DNA of 27,546 bases from a bacterium (lineage in GTDB: Bacteria > Spirochaetota > JAHITG01): positions 1 to 27,546 of the forward strand of contig JAQTRT010000005.1 in assembly GCA_028711675.1 (NCBI GenBank). The letters are read 5' to 3'. The translations under genes were made by a program, and so were the position numbers. The number at the start of each line of letters is the position of its first letter. The stretch's first letter is position 1. This document shows, piece after piece, positions 13,291 to 21,138 of this stretch. The notes under the pieces are model-generated. The model was not told where the DNA came from. It searched no databases and saw nothing but the letters and a program-made list of their open reading frames with translations.

Positions 13291-14745
13291 TTAAAATTCC
13301 ACTACCTCAGGCGATACCTTCCGGAACGCCGGCATGGCCTCACCGTGCGAAGCATTGACGTACGTGGGGTCGCAGACCACGTAAGACTTGCCATCGTACT
13401 TCACTTTATCCCCGCTCACTTCTCCGTTGAAAAGCACGGCTGTAGCCATGTGCTGGGGATAATGGAGCATGACCACCTTCAGCCCCAGGAGATCGGTCAC
13501 AAGCTGGGCGAATATAACGGACCTGTCCTCGCAGTCGCTGTAAGGATAAAAGAGCGTCTCCTCGGGAAAGAACCATTTCTCACGGCCGAACTGCTCCTCG
13601 TCCGTTTTGTAGCTGAAGGCTTTCTGGACAAAGGCCAGGAGGATGTCCACAGCCTCTGTCTCCTTTTTCCCTTTCAGGAGAACGGCCAGTTTTTTCTTCA
13701 TGTTCGCCTGTGAAGAATCGGATAAAGGAGCCCTGGTATAGGCGTCCACAGTGGTTTGCGGATAATCTTTGACAAAATCAATGAGCGCCTGGTTATACTG
13801 GACAGAGAGATTATATTTATCCTTTCCGTAATTAAATGAGAGATTCCTCTTCTTCATGTCCTCCTTGAGGAAAGGCCACTGCTTTACTTTCAGTTCAAGC
13901 CTTTTGTTCGCTTCAGGATAAGCTCCCGGATAAGTGAATACTGAGCCCATCTGTCCCTCATCCGGCATGGAGGAAAGCCGGTAAAAATTCTCGTTATCAA
14001 ATTTAAAGAACGTTTTGCTGTACAGCTGGGTCGTGCACGGCAGGAGAAGATAGACCCGTTCGTTATCATAGCCGATCCTGGCCTGATACCCGGTCTTGAT
14101 GAGCAGGAACCAGGTATACAGGTTCTGAAGGTTCCCGTCCTCCGGGTAAAGCTCTTTGGAGACCCTCTGGACGAACATCAGGTAAGCCCAGTCATTGACC
14201 AGGAAATTGGTCTGGTATTCATGGAGCCGGGTCAGGGTGTTCTTATGGTTCAGGCTGCTCACCTGCTGCCAGTACGCGGCAATGGCTGAATTCTTCATTT
14301 TAACCGGTTTGATGCTCTTTACTTTTTGCGGCACGACAATTTCCACGATCGTACCGAAAAAACCGAATGTGACCTTGAACTCATCCTCTTCCTCGCGGAT
14401 GGGCGCGGGCTCGGGCACTACTGCAGGCACGGCTGCCGCAGCAGGCACGGCCACAACCACCACAGGCGTATTATCCGGCACAACCGGCTTCTCTACAGGC
14501 GCTACAGGCACGTCCGCGGGCTTGGGCTCGTCGAAGAGCTTTTCAGGTTCCTTGAACTTGGCTTCGAACCATTTTTCACTAAGGGTCTTGGAGAACTTCT
14601 CGTCGAGCATGCGGCTGTGCTTCTCGTATTTATCCGCGAGCTGTTTGGATTTCTCATTGAACTTCTGTTCGATATCCTTCCATGAAGTATTTAACAGGAA
14701 AAAAGAGAGGAAAAGAAGGGCAAATATCGGCAAATATTTTTTCAT
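13291..14745 (-). CDS. Secreted transglutaminase-like cysteine protein
   Basis: The 484-residue product has a signal peptide (about 1-20), a charged helical stretch (22-70) and a Pro/Ala/Val-rich linker (74-116). The long C-terminal part ends in a transglutaminase-like core. The predicted triad is C405 (YSDCEDRSV), H432 (QHMATAVLF) and D459 (VVCDPTY), in the order and spacing usual for bacterial transglutaminase-like peptidases. It may be a protease or amidase acting in the periplasm; the substrate is unknown. AGGAGG 6 bases before the ATG supports the start. A perfect hairpin (14786-14803) and repeat element D lie upstream. It heads a two-gene unit with the RNA methyltransferase, a pairing without an obvious functional link. 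Confidence 0.8.
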   Translation of the reverse strand: MKKYLPIFALLFLSFFLLNTSWKDIEQKFNEKSKQLADKYEKHSRMLDEKFSKTLSEKWFEAKFKEPEKLFDEPKPADVPVAPVEKPVVPDNTPVVVVAVPAAAAVPAVVPEPAPIREEEDEFKVTFGFFGTIVEIVVPQKVKSIKPVKMKNSAIAAYWQQVSSLNHKNTLTRLHEYQTNFLVNDWAYLMFVQRVSKELYPEDGNLQNLYTWFLLIKTGYQARIGYDNERVYLLLPCTTQLYSKTFFKFDNENFYRLSSMPDEGQMGSVFTYPGAYPEANKRLELKVKQWPFLKEDMKKRNLSFNYGKDKYNLSVQYNQALIDFVKDYPQTTVDAYTRAPLSDSSQANMKKKLAVLLKGKKETEAVDILLAFVQKAFSYKTDEEQFGREKWFFPEETLFYPYSDCEDRSVIFAQLVTDLLGLKVVMLHYPQHMATAVLFNGEVSGDKVKYDGKSYVVCDPTYVNASHGEAMPAFRKVSPEVVEF

Positions 14746-14785
14746 GACAGACCTCCTTGAAAGAACTCTATTAAGATATAAGCTA

Positions 14786-14803
14786 ACGGTTTAAAAACCG
14801 TTT
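14786..14803. promoter_or_regulatory. AT-rich perfect hairpin upstream of the transglutaminase-like gene
   Basis: AACGGTTT-AA-AAACCGTT forms an 8-bp perfect stem about 40 bases upstream of the ATG at 14745. It could be an operator or leader hairpin. No following U-tract on the minus strand supports a terminator. Confidence 0.35.
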
Positions 14804-14823
14804 TCAAGAGAAAAGGAAATGTG

Positions 14824-14984
14824 CGGAAATGGGGACGGTTCTGATTTTTCAAGGTTGTTGAACATGTCATTGCGAGGAGCCTGTGGCGACGAAGCAATCT
14901 CAAATATGGAAAAAATGAGGTTGCTTCACCCTTTCAGGGCTCGCCATGACAAACTATCAAAAATCAGAACCGTCCCCATTTCCG
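14824..14984. repeat. Inverted-repeat element D (26-bp perfect arms, 161 bp)
   Basis: The arm CGGAAATGGGGACGGTTCTG (continuing ATTTTT, 14824-14849) is the exact reverse complement of 14959-14984. The arms match those of elements A and B, but the interior is different: it contains a second, imperfect inverted repeat of the CATTGCGAGGAG type. The right end lies two bases from the TGA of the dacB-like gene. Confidence 0.88.
14865..14951. repeat. Nested CATTGCGAG-type REP inside element D
   Basis: TGTCATTGCGAG...GAAGCAATCTC on the left pairs with GAGGTTGCTTC...CTCGCCATGACA on the right, with one mismatch in each block. Repeats with this CATTGCGAGG/AAGCAATC core are, to my knowledge, widespread as free-standing palindromes in several bacterial groups. 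Here one is enclosed by the GGGGACGGTTCT arms. Confidence 0.75.
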
Positions 14985-14986
14985 TT

Positions 14987-16441
14987 TCACGGAATGCCAT
15001 TGATCATTGCATTAAAGACCGCTTCCAGAAGAGGATTGGTCAGGGTGCCTGAATAGGTCATGGGACCCGGTTCTTCCCTGTTGGCCAGCAGGACGAATGA
15101 AAACACAAGGCCAGTTTTTTTTACTATAATATAACCTGCCGCGGTATTGACTCCCTGTACAGAGAGCGTGCCGCTCTTGACATAACAGGAAATGCCCTGA
15201 GGCGGTACGGGATCCAGGGCATGGGGGTGATGCCCCTGTTCAGCCAGGCTGCTGACGAACGGCTCTCTCAGCTTCTTCTCATTATACAGGATATTTAAAA
15301 GAGTCGCGATCTGCCGGGCCGTGAAACAATTGCCGGGATCAAGGCCGCTGGCATCTTTAATGAAAAACTTTCCCGGCTCCATGCGCAGTTTCTCTTCACA
15401 GAATTTTTCCAATACAGCCACGCCTTTGGACCGCGTGCCCGGCTGTGAATCAAATATGGCACCGAAATCCTTGCAGAGCGTTTCCGCGATGACATTATTG
15501 CTCTCCTGGTTCATCCTTCTGACTGTCTCTTTCATGGAAGAGGATGTCAGGGTGACCAGTGTCCTGGCATCCCCCGGCGCTTTTCCTTCCCTGGTCAGGC
15601 CGCTGATCCGGATCCCTTTACGCGAGCAGATCTCCCTGAAAAGCGTGGCCGCGTAAAGCCCGGGCCTCGAAACCCCGAGCCAGACATAATGATACTGCCT
15701 GTCCCAGGCTGTAATGGTCCCTTTGACAGTATAGGCATCGCCCCAGGGAAAAGGCCGGAACGACAGGTCGGGCCTTCCGGGAAGGGCTGAATCCGAGACC
15801 GTCACGTCATATTTTAATTGCGCGTATCCGGTCTTGGGAACAAGCGACAGGAGAGGCGGGTCGCGTCCCTCAACCTTTACATCGATCCAGTTGTAATTAA
15901 CGGTCAAGGCGGAAGGAGGCGCGTAAAGGTTCCGCGCGTTCCGGCCGTAGCGGTTCTCCTCCTTATCAAGGAAGGAGACGTCGTAGACGATATCCCCTTC
16001 TATCTGCCGGATGCCCCGCCGGACCAGCTCGTCAGCCGCCTGTTCCAGGTGTTCAGTCATCAGGCAGGGATCGCCCCTGCCCGTAAGATAAAGATCACCT
16101 GACAGGGTCCCGTTCTTCAGGGAGCCGCTGGTCATGACAGGCGTCCTGAATTTATATTTCGTGCCAAGGAGCATCAGGCCCGCGGAAGAGGAAACGAGCT
16201 TTAACACGGAAGCCACCATGAGAGGCTCGTTCTCCAGGCGCGAATAAAGGGCTTCTTTCTCCGTGGCCCCGGTTATCACGATACCCACACGCACGCCCTT
16301 GTACAAAGAGGTTTCCAGCGTCTTTTCAAGGGATTGTTTTATTTTCAAACCAAGATTGTTCATCCTGTTTCCTCTCCCGCAAGAGAGGATGAAAACTGAC
16401 AGCATTGTCCAAACAAATAAATAATAATATTTTCTCTTCAT
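14987..16441 (-). CDS. dacB: D-alanyl-D-alanine carboxypeptidase/endopeptidase, PBP4 type (peptidase S13), lipoprotein
   Basis: The product trims or cleaves peptidoglycan cross-links. All three penicillin-binding motifs are visible (numbered from an ATG at 16447): SVLK (S80, K83), SNN (316-318) and KSG (424-426). APPSALTVNYN (176-186), typical of S13 enzymes, is also present. The N-terminus has a hydrophobic stretch ending in FILSC (C23), a good lipobox, so it is probably membrane-anchored, unlike soluble E. coli PBP4. The length is near the family norm. ATG 16441 is chosen because GGGAG lies 9 bases upstream; the ATG at 16447 would leave only 3. The stop is two bases from repeat element D. 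A perfect-consensus promoter within element E points at this gene. Confidence 0.88.
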   Translation of the reverse strand: MKRKYYYLFVWTMLSVFILSCGRGNRMNNLGLKIKQSLEKTLETSLYKGVRVGIVITGATEKEALYSRLENEPLMVASVLKLVSSSAGLMLLGTKYKFRTPVMTSGSLKNGTLSGDLYLTGRGDPCLMTEHLEQAADELVRRGIRQIEGDIVYDVSFLDKEENRYGRNARNLYAPPSALTVNYNWIDVKVEGRDPPLLSLVPKTGYAQLKYDVTVSDSALPGRPDLSFRPFPWGDAYTVKGTITAWDRQYHYVWLGVSRPGLYAATLFREICSRKGIRISGLTREGKAPGDARTLVTLTSSSMKETVRRMNQESNNVIAETLCKDFGAIFDSQPGTRSKGVAVLEKFCEEKLRMEPGKFFIKDASGLDPGNCFTARQIATLLNILYNEKKLREPFVSSLAEQGHHPHALDPVPPQGISCYVKSGTLSVQGVNTAAGYIIVKKTGLVFSFVLLANREEPGPMTYSGTLTNPLLEAVFNAMINGIP

Positions 16442-16495
16442 TAACATAGTCTCCCGATAAATTTATCGTTTGAAAAGAAAAATCAAGTGAAAAGA

Positions 16496-16603
16496 TTAAA
16501 GGGGGGACGGTGCTTGACATTTTGACATTTATTAATTAACATTATTAAAATTATAAATCATTACGTAAAAATGTCAAAATGTCAAGCACCGTCCCCCCTT
16601 TAA
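16496..16603. repeat. Inverted-repeat element E (35-bp perfect arms, 108 bp)
   Basis: TTAAAGGGGGGACGGTGCTT and the bases after it (16496-16530) are the exact reverse complement of 16569-16603. The arms belong to the same family as element C but are longer. The AT-rich interiors of C and E align (AACATTAT...AATCATTACG). It lies in the divergent gap between the dacB-like and LEA-type genes, one base from the LEA promoter. Confidence 0.9.
16550..16577 (-). promoter_or_regulatory. Consensus-perfect sigma-70 promoter inside element E, toward dacB
   Basis: Read leftward, TTGACA (16572-16577), a 16-base spacer and TATAAT (16550-16555) match consensus at all 12 positions. Transcription would begin near 16543 and run through the left arm to the ATG at 16441, about 100 bases. 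The same place in element C has GATATC instead of TATAAT. Confidence 0.55.
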
Positions 16604-16604
16604 T

Positions 16605-16632
16605 TTGACAATATTTTTTATTCCTGTATATT
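16605..16632 (+). promoter_or_regulatory. Sigma-70 promoter for the LEA-type lipoprotein gene
   Basis: TTGACA (16605-16610) and TATATT (16627-16632) are separated by 16 bases. Eleven of twelve bases match consensus. The predicted start lies about 15 bases before the ATG, leaving just room for the GAGGAGG ribosome site at 16642-16648. Confidence 0.65.
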
Positions 16633-16654
16633 CCCTGATGCGAGGAGGCACTCC

Positions 16655-17653
16655 ATGAAAATAAAACAATTCATCATTATTTTTCTCCTGATCGCGCTCA
16701 TTCCGGCTTGCGCCACGTTCGACCCTGGCCTGTTCCAGAAAAAGCCGGAAGCGAAACTGGAAAAGACCGATATCGATTCCATCACGCTCCAGGATATCAC
16801 CCTTCTCTTTGACGTCAAGATCACAAACCCTTATCCCGTTGCCATTAACCTGGCCGGTGTTTCGACCAAATTCAGCATTGACGGCAACCAGTTCTTCGAG
16901 ACAGGGACCAAGGACCAGCTGAAGATCCCGGCCAAGGACAGCGCCATGAACACCTTTAAAGTGAACCTGAAATACGCGGACATCATCAATATCATCAAGG
17001 ATTATTCCAAAAAAGATTATCTTAACTGCGACATAGAAGGGGTTATCAGCCTGGCTGTTCCCAGGACAGGCATACCGGGAGTTCCGGAAAAGCTCGATTT
17101 TCCCTATAAGCTAAGCAAGAAGATCCCGGCCCTGAAACCGCAAATCGCCATCAAGGGATTCTCCATTAAAAAACCGTCCACGGATGAGATCAAGAAGGCT
17201 GTCCTGGCCAGCGGGAAAAGCCTGAATATACTGGATGTTATCAGCCTCGTGGACAAGCTCCTGAAAGGAAATTATGCCGAGGCGTTCAAGGTCGTGAAAG
17301 CCGAAGACCTGGACCTGAAATTCGACATTAATTTCAACATCGAACTGAAGAACGAGACCCAGAACAAGATCGATTTCAGCTACTTCAATTATGATTTCTT
17401 CCTCAACTCGGACAAGATGGTAAGCGGCCAGACCACGGACATCAAGACCACGGACAATACCACGCTCCTGGCCGTAAAGAACACCGTGAGCCTCCGCGCC
17501 TTCAGCCAGACTATCGTGAACGCCATCCGGGACAAGGCCGGCGATTTCAGCCTGAAGGGCGAGACCGCCATCAAGCTGCCGGACGAGATCAAGAAGGAAC
17601 CGCTCAAGCTCAGCCTGGACGAAAAAGGCCGGCTTAACATCGGCGTGAAATAA
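16655..17653 (+). CDS. LEA-type (WHy domain) lipoprotein, two domains
   Basis: The 332-residue product starts with a lipoprotein signal ending IPAC (C19). It carries two beta-rich LEA_2/WHy-like domains, about 33-155 and 220-325. The first has LQDITLLFDVKITNPYPVAINL with the family's NPYP motif. The second has the parallel LDLKFDINFNIELKNETQNKIDF. Proteins of this group are linked to desiccation or stress in plants and are common lipoproteins of unknown role in bacteria. The residues after the Cys are ATF, with no Asp retention signal, so outer-membrane sorting is plausible. AGGAGG at 16643-16648 and a strong promoter support the start. The GH31 gene follows 61 bases downstream. Confidence 0.8.
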   Translation: MKIKQFIIIFLLIALIPACATFDPGLFQKKPEAKLEKTDIDSITLQDITLLFDVKITNPYPVAINLAGVSTKFSIDGNQFFETGTKDQLKIPAKDSAMNTFKVNLKYADIINIIKDYSKKDYLNCDIEGVISLAVPRTGIPGVPEKLDFPYKLSKKIPALKPQIAIKGFSIKKPSTDEIKKAVLASGKSLNILDVISLVDKLLKGNYAEAFKVVKAEDLDLKFDINFNIELKNETQNKIDFSYFNYDFFLNSDKMVSGQTTDIKTTDNTTLLAVKNTVSLRAFSQTIVNAIRDKAGDFSLKGETAIKLPDEIKKEPLKLSLDEKGRLNIGVK

Positions 17654-17714
17654 GGCCCAACAGGACAGCCTAAAAAAGCTTGACTTATTTTTTATTCTTA
17701 ATAAATATTTTAAC

Positions 17715-19919
17715 ATGAAAAGCAATACAGTTTTATTCGGGAATGCCCGGTTCACATTCTTCTCGGACCGCACGTTCAAAGCGGAATACGCGCCGGACGG
17801 CCGGTTCATCGACCAGGAATTATTCGTCACGGAAATAAACAACATTCTCCCGGTGGAACCGGAAACCATCATCCGGGAAAAACTTCTGGTCCTGAAAACA
17901 AAGGACCTCACCATCCATTACCGCTCCTCGATCCCGGGATTCCATAAAAAGAACCTGAAAGTTTATTATTCCATGGCCGGCAGGATGAAAAAATGGCGTT
18001 ATGGGATGAAGGACCGGAAGAACCTGCTGGGCAGCATGCTTCATCTGTTTAAATTCCCGCAATTCACCCGGCATAAGGACCTGTCCCAGGGCGCTTTAAG
18101 CCGGAACGGTTTCTTTTCATACTATGACAAGACCTATACTTACTGGACCTTAAAAAAAGACTGGGCCGTGTACAGACACAAACCAGGATACCAGACCTTG
18201 TTCTTCAGCGGATACGGTCCTGATTATCAGAGAGGCCTGGATGAGTTCAGCCGGATCTTCGGAAAAGCGCCCCTGGTGCCTGTCTGGGCCTGGGGATTCT
18301 GGTATTCACGCTGGTTTGCCTATACCCAGGATGAGTTCATCGGTCTTGTTAAAAAATACAGGTCATCCGGGATACCCCTTGACGTGATGGTCGTGGACTC
18401 GGACTGGAGAAAGAACGTCTGGAACGGATACGACTGGTCTCCCAAACATTTTCCAAACCCGAAAAAATTCATCAGGCAGATGAAGGCTCTGGGAGTAAAG
18501 CTCACTCTCAACGACCATCCGGGATACAATTCATCCGAACCTCTCCCGGCATCGGACACTCATTTCCCCCAGGTGAAAAAGGTCCTGAAAAAAGACCCGG
18601 GTAAAGAATGGCAATGTAACTGGGGCGACCGGAAGGAAGTCAGGGCTTTCCTGGATATCCTGATCAAGCCCAAGCTGAAAATGGGCATTGATTTCTGGTG
18701 GATCGACGGATGGGGAGCGGACGGCATCTACAGGAACGAGGAATTCTTTGAAAAACACAGGAACGCGGATAAGATGGCTTTGGGTTCAGCCGGTTACGAA
18801 ACGCTCAATCCCCAGATCTGGCTTAATTATTTCTATTACAGGGCAACAGCGGAAGTGACGAAAAAACGTCCCCTGGTCCTGACCCGGTGGGGCGGGATCG
18901 GTTCACACAGGTATCCTGCCTGGTTCTCGGGAGACACTTTCTCCACATGGAAAACGCTGAAGTACCAGGTTTATTTCACCGCCACGGCAGCTAATGTACA
19001 GACGCATTACTGGTCCCATGATCTGGGCGGGTTCCTGGGCCATAAAATATCCGGGAAACTGTTCCTGCGCTGGACCCAGTTCGGAGCCTTCTCCCCTGTC
19101 ATGCGCACGCACAGCGAACACGGCATCAGGGAACCGTGGAATTTCGATAAAGAGACCCTGGACATATTCAGGAAATACGTAAGACTGCGGTATAGAATGA
19201 TCCCGTACTTTTATTCCTGCTCCATGCTCTCTTATCTGAAAAACATTCCTCTCTTCCGCGCCATGTATTATTCCTATCCGGAAGAGAAGGAATCATACAA
19301 GTTCAAACACCAGTACATGATCGGCGACTCTGTCCTGGCCGCGCCTGTGACAGGATGGCGCTGTTCCAAGAAGGTCTTTTTTCCTGCCGGCGAATGGATC
19401 GGCATCGAGAACATGTTCGTGACCATGGGCCGGAGCATCCGGAAGCTGAAAGTGCCCGTTTCCCAGATCCCCCTCTTTGTAAAAAAAGGCGCTATTATCC
19501 CGACAGGTCAGGACCAGCGGTATGTGGGAGAGAAGAAGAACAATGTGCTCCGGTTCGAGATATTCCCGGACAAGGAGAGCTCCTTCGATTATTATGAGGA
19601 CGACGGTATAACGGACGATTATAAAAATGAAAAATACATCAGGATCAGGGTGAATGTCCGGTCAGAGGATGACCGGATCACTGTCGATCTGGGTAAAATG
19701 GAAGGATCGTATCAGGGCCTGATCAGGAAAAGGAAGCTGGAGATCGTGCTTCATATATTGGAAGAAAGGGAGATCAGCAGGTCGACCGTAAATAAAAAAC
19801 CGTGTAAAACCGGAAAAATCAGCAGGATTTTCCAGGAGATCCCCTCGTTTTTAAAGAGCTTTCAGGCAGACACAATCTACCAGGGTAAAGCCCTGACCAT
19901 TATTTTCCATAATAAATAA
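17715..19919 (+). CDS. GH31 family alpha-glycosidase
   Basis: The 734-residue product has the GH31 barrel: PLDVMVVDSDW (221-231), GIDFWWIDGWGAD (324-336) with D331 as likely nucleophile, and RWGGIGSHRYPAWFSGDTFSTW with D407 as likely acid/base. YWSHDLGGFLG follows at 432-442. The RWGG...HRYP...FSGD version is found in subfamilies acting on alpha-glucosides and alpha-galactosides, so the substrate is open. No signal peptide is present, implying a cytoplasmic enzyme. The C-terminal beta domains include SFDYYEDDG. The last 70 residues are basic. There is no ribosome site before ATG 17715. A TTGACT at 17680 with AT-rich bases after it could be a promoter giving a near-leaderless message. Confidence 0.88.
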   Translation: MKSNTVLFGNARFTFFSDRTFKAEYAPDGRFIDQELFVTEINNILPVEPETIIREKLLVLKTKDLTIHYRSSIPGFHKKNLKVYYSMAGRMKKWRYGMKDRKNLLGSMLHLFKFPQFTRHKDLSQGALSRNGFFSYYDKTYTYWTLKKDWAVYRHKPGYQTLFFSGYGPDYQRGLDEFSRIFGKAPLVPVWAWGFWYSRWFAYTQDEFIGLVKKYRSSGIPLDVMVVDSDWRKNVWNGYDWSPKHFPNPKKFIRQMKALGVKLTLNDHPGYNSSEPLPASDTHFPQVKKVLKKDPGKEWQCNWGDRKEVRAFLDILIKPKLKMGIDFWWIDGWGADGIYRNEEFFEKHRNADKMALGSAGYETLNPQIWLNYFYYRATAEVTKKRPLVLTRWGGIGSHRYPAWFSGDTFSTWKTLKYQVYFTATAANVQTHYWSHDLGGFLGHKISGKLFLRWTQFGAFSPVMRTHSEHGIREPWNFDKETLDIFRKYVRLRYRMIPYFYSCSMLSYLKNIPLFRAMYYSYPEEKESYKFKHQYMIGDSVLAAPVTGWRCSKKVFFPAGEWIGIENMFVTMGRSIRKLKVPVSQIPLFVKKGAIIPTGQDQRYVGEKKNNVLRFEIFPDKESSFDYYEDDGITDDYKNEKYIRIRVNVRSEDDRITVDLGKMEGSYQGLIRKRKLEIVLHILEEREISRSTVNKKPCKTGKISRIFQEIPSFLKSFQADTIYQGKALTIIFHNK

Positions 19920-19956
19920 GCAAAAACCTGCCGATAATATAGTGACAGAACGTTTT

Positions 19957-20922
19957 ATGAAAAGATCATGGTTCATTTTACTATGTGTGCTAATTTTATA
20001 CAGCAATACAGCGTACGGCCAGGCGCTCGCGATAAAAGACCTCGGCCTTAAAGTAAAGATCTCCCTGGACAGGGAAAAATACAGGATCGCCGAAGAAACC
20101 TTCCTGAACGTGGAGATAAACAACGAAGAGAATGACGCCGTTCATTTCTATACATCGCCATATAAACTGAACAACTGCAAGATTGAGGTCCTCAACCTTC
20201 AGCAGGGTGAAGCCCTGGAAGAAAGGTATTCCAAACTGGTGGAAAAGAACAACCTCAAGCAGGAAAAACCCGAATTGTTCATGAACAGGGAAACCGCGCT
20301 CTATCCGGACGAAGTCCTGAAATTTAAAATGAACCTCCAGGAATACTTTGAATTTCCCGAACCCGGGCGCTATAAAATCCAGGTCGTGTTCGATCCGTTC
20401 CCCGGCGAGACGCAGGAACACACGGTTTATCTTTCCAATCCTCTTTATCTCATCCTTGACAAATCCGCGGTCCAGAAAGAGTACGACGACATCGTGGACC
20501 GGCTGAAAAGCCTGGAAGACGCCAAAGTGTATGCTCCGGACAGTACGATACAATATATCCTGGATGCCTATAAAAGAAAGGACTGGAATAATTATTTCCT
20601 TTACCAGAAGCTGCCGAACCTGATCCTCAGGTATGATCCTTTTAAAGCGCAATACCTGAACGCGTCGGAAAACATGAAGGGAAAAGTGATCGCTGATTTT
20701 AAACAGTGGGTCATGAACCAGAAGGAAAGGGAGATCGACCAGTATGAGATACTGGAGGTATTCCACGCTGTCAAAGAGAACAAGGCCACTGTTAAATGCA
20801 AGGTCAAGTATACAAAATACTCTGATTTCAACACCTTTTATTACCTCTACACGCTCCGCAGGGAAGGGACCAAATGGTTCCTGGAAGACGTTGACGTGCT
20901 CTCGTATTCCAAAGAGAAATAA
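19957..20922 (+). CDS. Secreted protein of unknown function
   Basis: Starting at ATG 19957 the product has 321 residues and a good signal peptide (KRSWFILLCVLILYSNTAYG). An in-frame GTG at 19942 would add five residues, and neither start has a clear ribosome site. Mature residues of about 25-150 alternate hydrophobic and polar residues like an immunoglobulin-type beta sandwich (KVKISLDREKYRIAEETFLNVEI), a pattern seen in BsuPI-like or macroglobulin-type domains. The C-terminal half (from about 170) is mixed helix and strand, ending FYYLYTLRREGTKWFLEDV, which resembles an NTF2/SnoaL-type fold. I do not recognise a family. It follows GH31 by 37 bases and may share its transcript. Confidence 0.6.
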   Translation: MKRSWFILLCVLILYSNTAYGQALAIKDLGLKVKISLDREKYRIAEETFLNVEINNEENDAVHFYTSPYKLNNCKIEVLNLQQGEALEERYSKLVEKNNLKQEKPELFMNRETALYPDEVLKFKMNLQEYFEFPEPGRYKIQVVFDPFPGETQEHTVYLSNPLYLILDKSAVQKEYDDIVDRLKSLEDAKVYAPDSTIQYILDAYKRKDWNNYFLYQKLPNLILRYDPFKAQYLNASENMKGKVIADFKQWVMNQKEREIDQYEILEVFHAVKENKATVKCKVKYTKYSDFNTFYYLYTLRREGTKWFLEDVDVLSYSKEK

Positions 20923-21009
20923 AAATCCGCTGACTCCTCTAATCAACAAGTTTAAAGAACAGTTACCGCACTACTTAGTCTAAAAGCAAAAAACAAGTAT
21001 TCCCGTAGT

Positions 21010-21062
21010 ACCGCACCTTCAGGTGCGGTGATTACCGCGAACCGGCGGGTCTGAAGATCCGT
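21010..21062. repeat. Dispersed double palindrome (free-standing copy)
   Basis: ACCGCACCT-TC-AGGTGCGGT (21010-21029) is a perfect 9-bp inverted repeat. It is followed by an imperfect one, CGGGTCT-GA-AGATCCG. The first matches the palindromes at 5745-5766 and 8006-8027, including the trailing GATTaCCG. The second resembles the AGGTCT/AGACCT hairpin at 5705. It may serve as a terminator for the upstream gene, but no U-tract follows. Confidence 0.7.
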
Positions 21063-21081
21063 CTCTACTTCCAGAACACAC

Positions 21082-21109
21082 TTGACTTTATTTTCCATTT
21101 GCATATTTT
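21082..21109 (+). promoter_or_regulatory. Putative promoter for the ybhN-like/metH unit
   Basis: TTGACT (21082-21087) and TATTTT (21104-21109) are separated by 16 bases. The predicted start is near 21116, followed by GGGAG at 21122-21126 and the ATG at 21139. Confidence 0.45.
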
Positions 21110-21138
21110 CAATAAAACATCGGGAGAACGATCTAATC

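Noticed and set aside
14865..14951. CRISPR-like or tRNA-like structure in the interior of element D
   Set aside because: There is only one pair of inverted blocks, with no direct repeats or spacers and no cloverleaf; it is a REP-type palindrome.
17680..17711. Promoter TTGACT with TATTTT before the GH31 gene
   Set aside because: The best -10 match needs a 20-base spacer and closer ones match only 3 of 6 bases. It is mentioned in the gene entry but not listed as a feature.
17111..17914. A 267-codon minus-strand frame spanning the LEA and GH31 junction
   Set aside because: It crosses two clear plus-strand genes and their promoter region, and shows no domain.
19996..20949. A 317-codon frame antisense to the unknown secreted protein gene
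   Set aside because: Its start lies beyond the sense stop and its Phe/Val/His-rich product has no recognisable feature. The sense frame has a signal peptide and a plausible fold.
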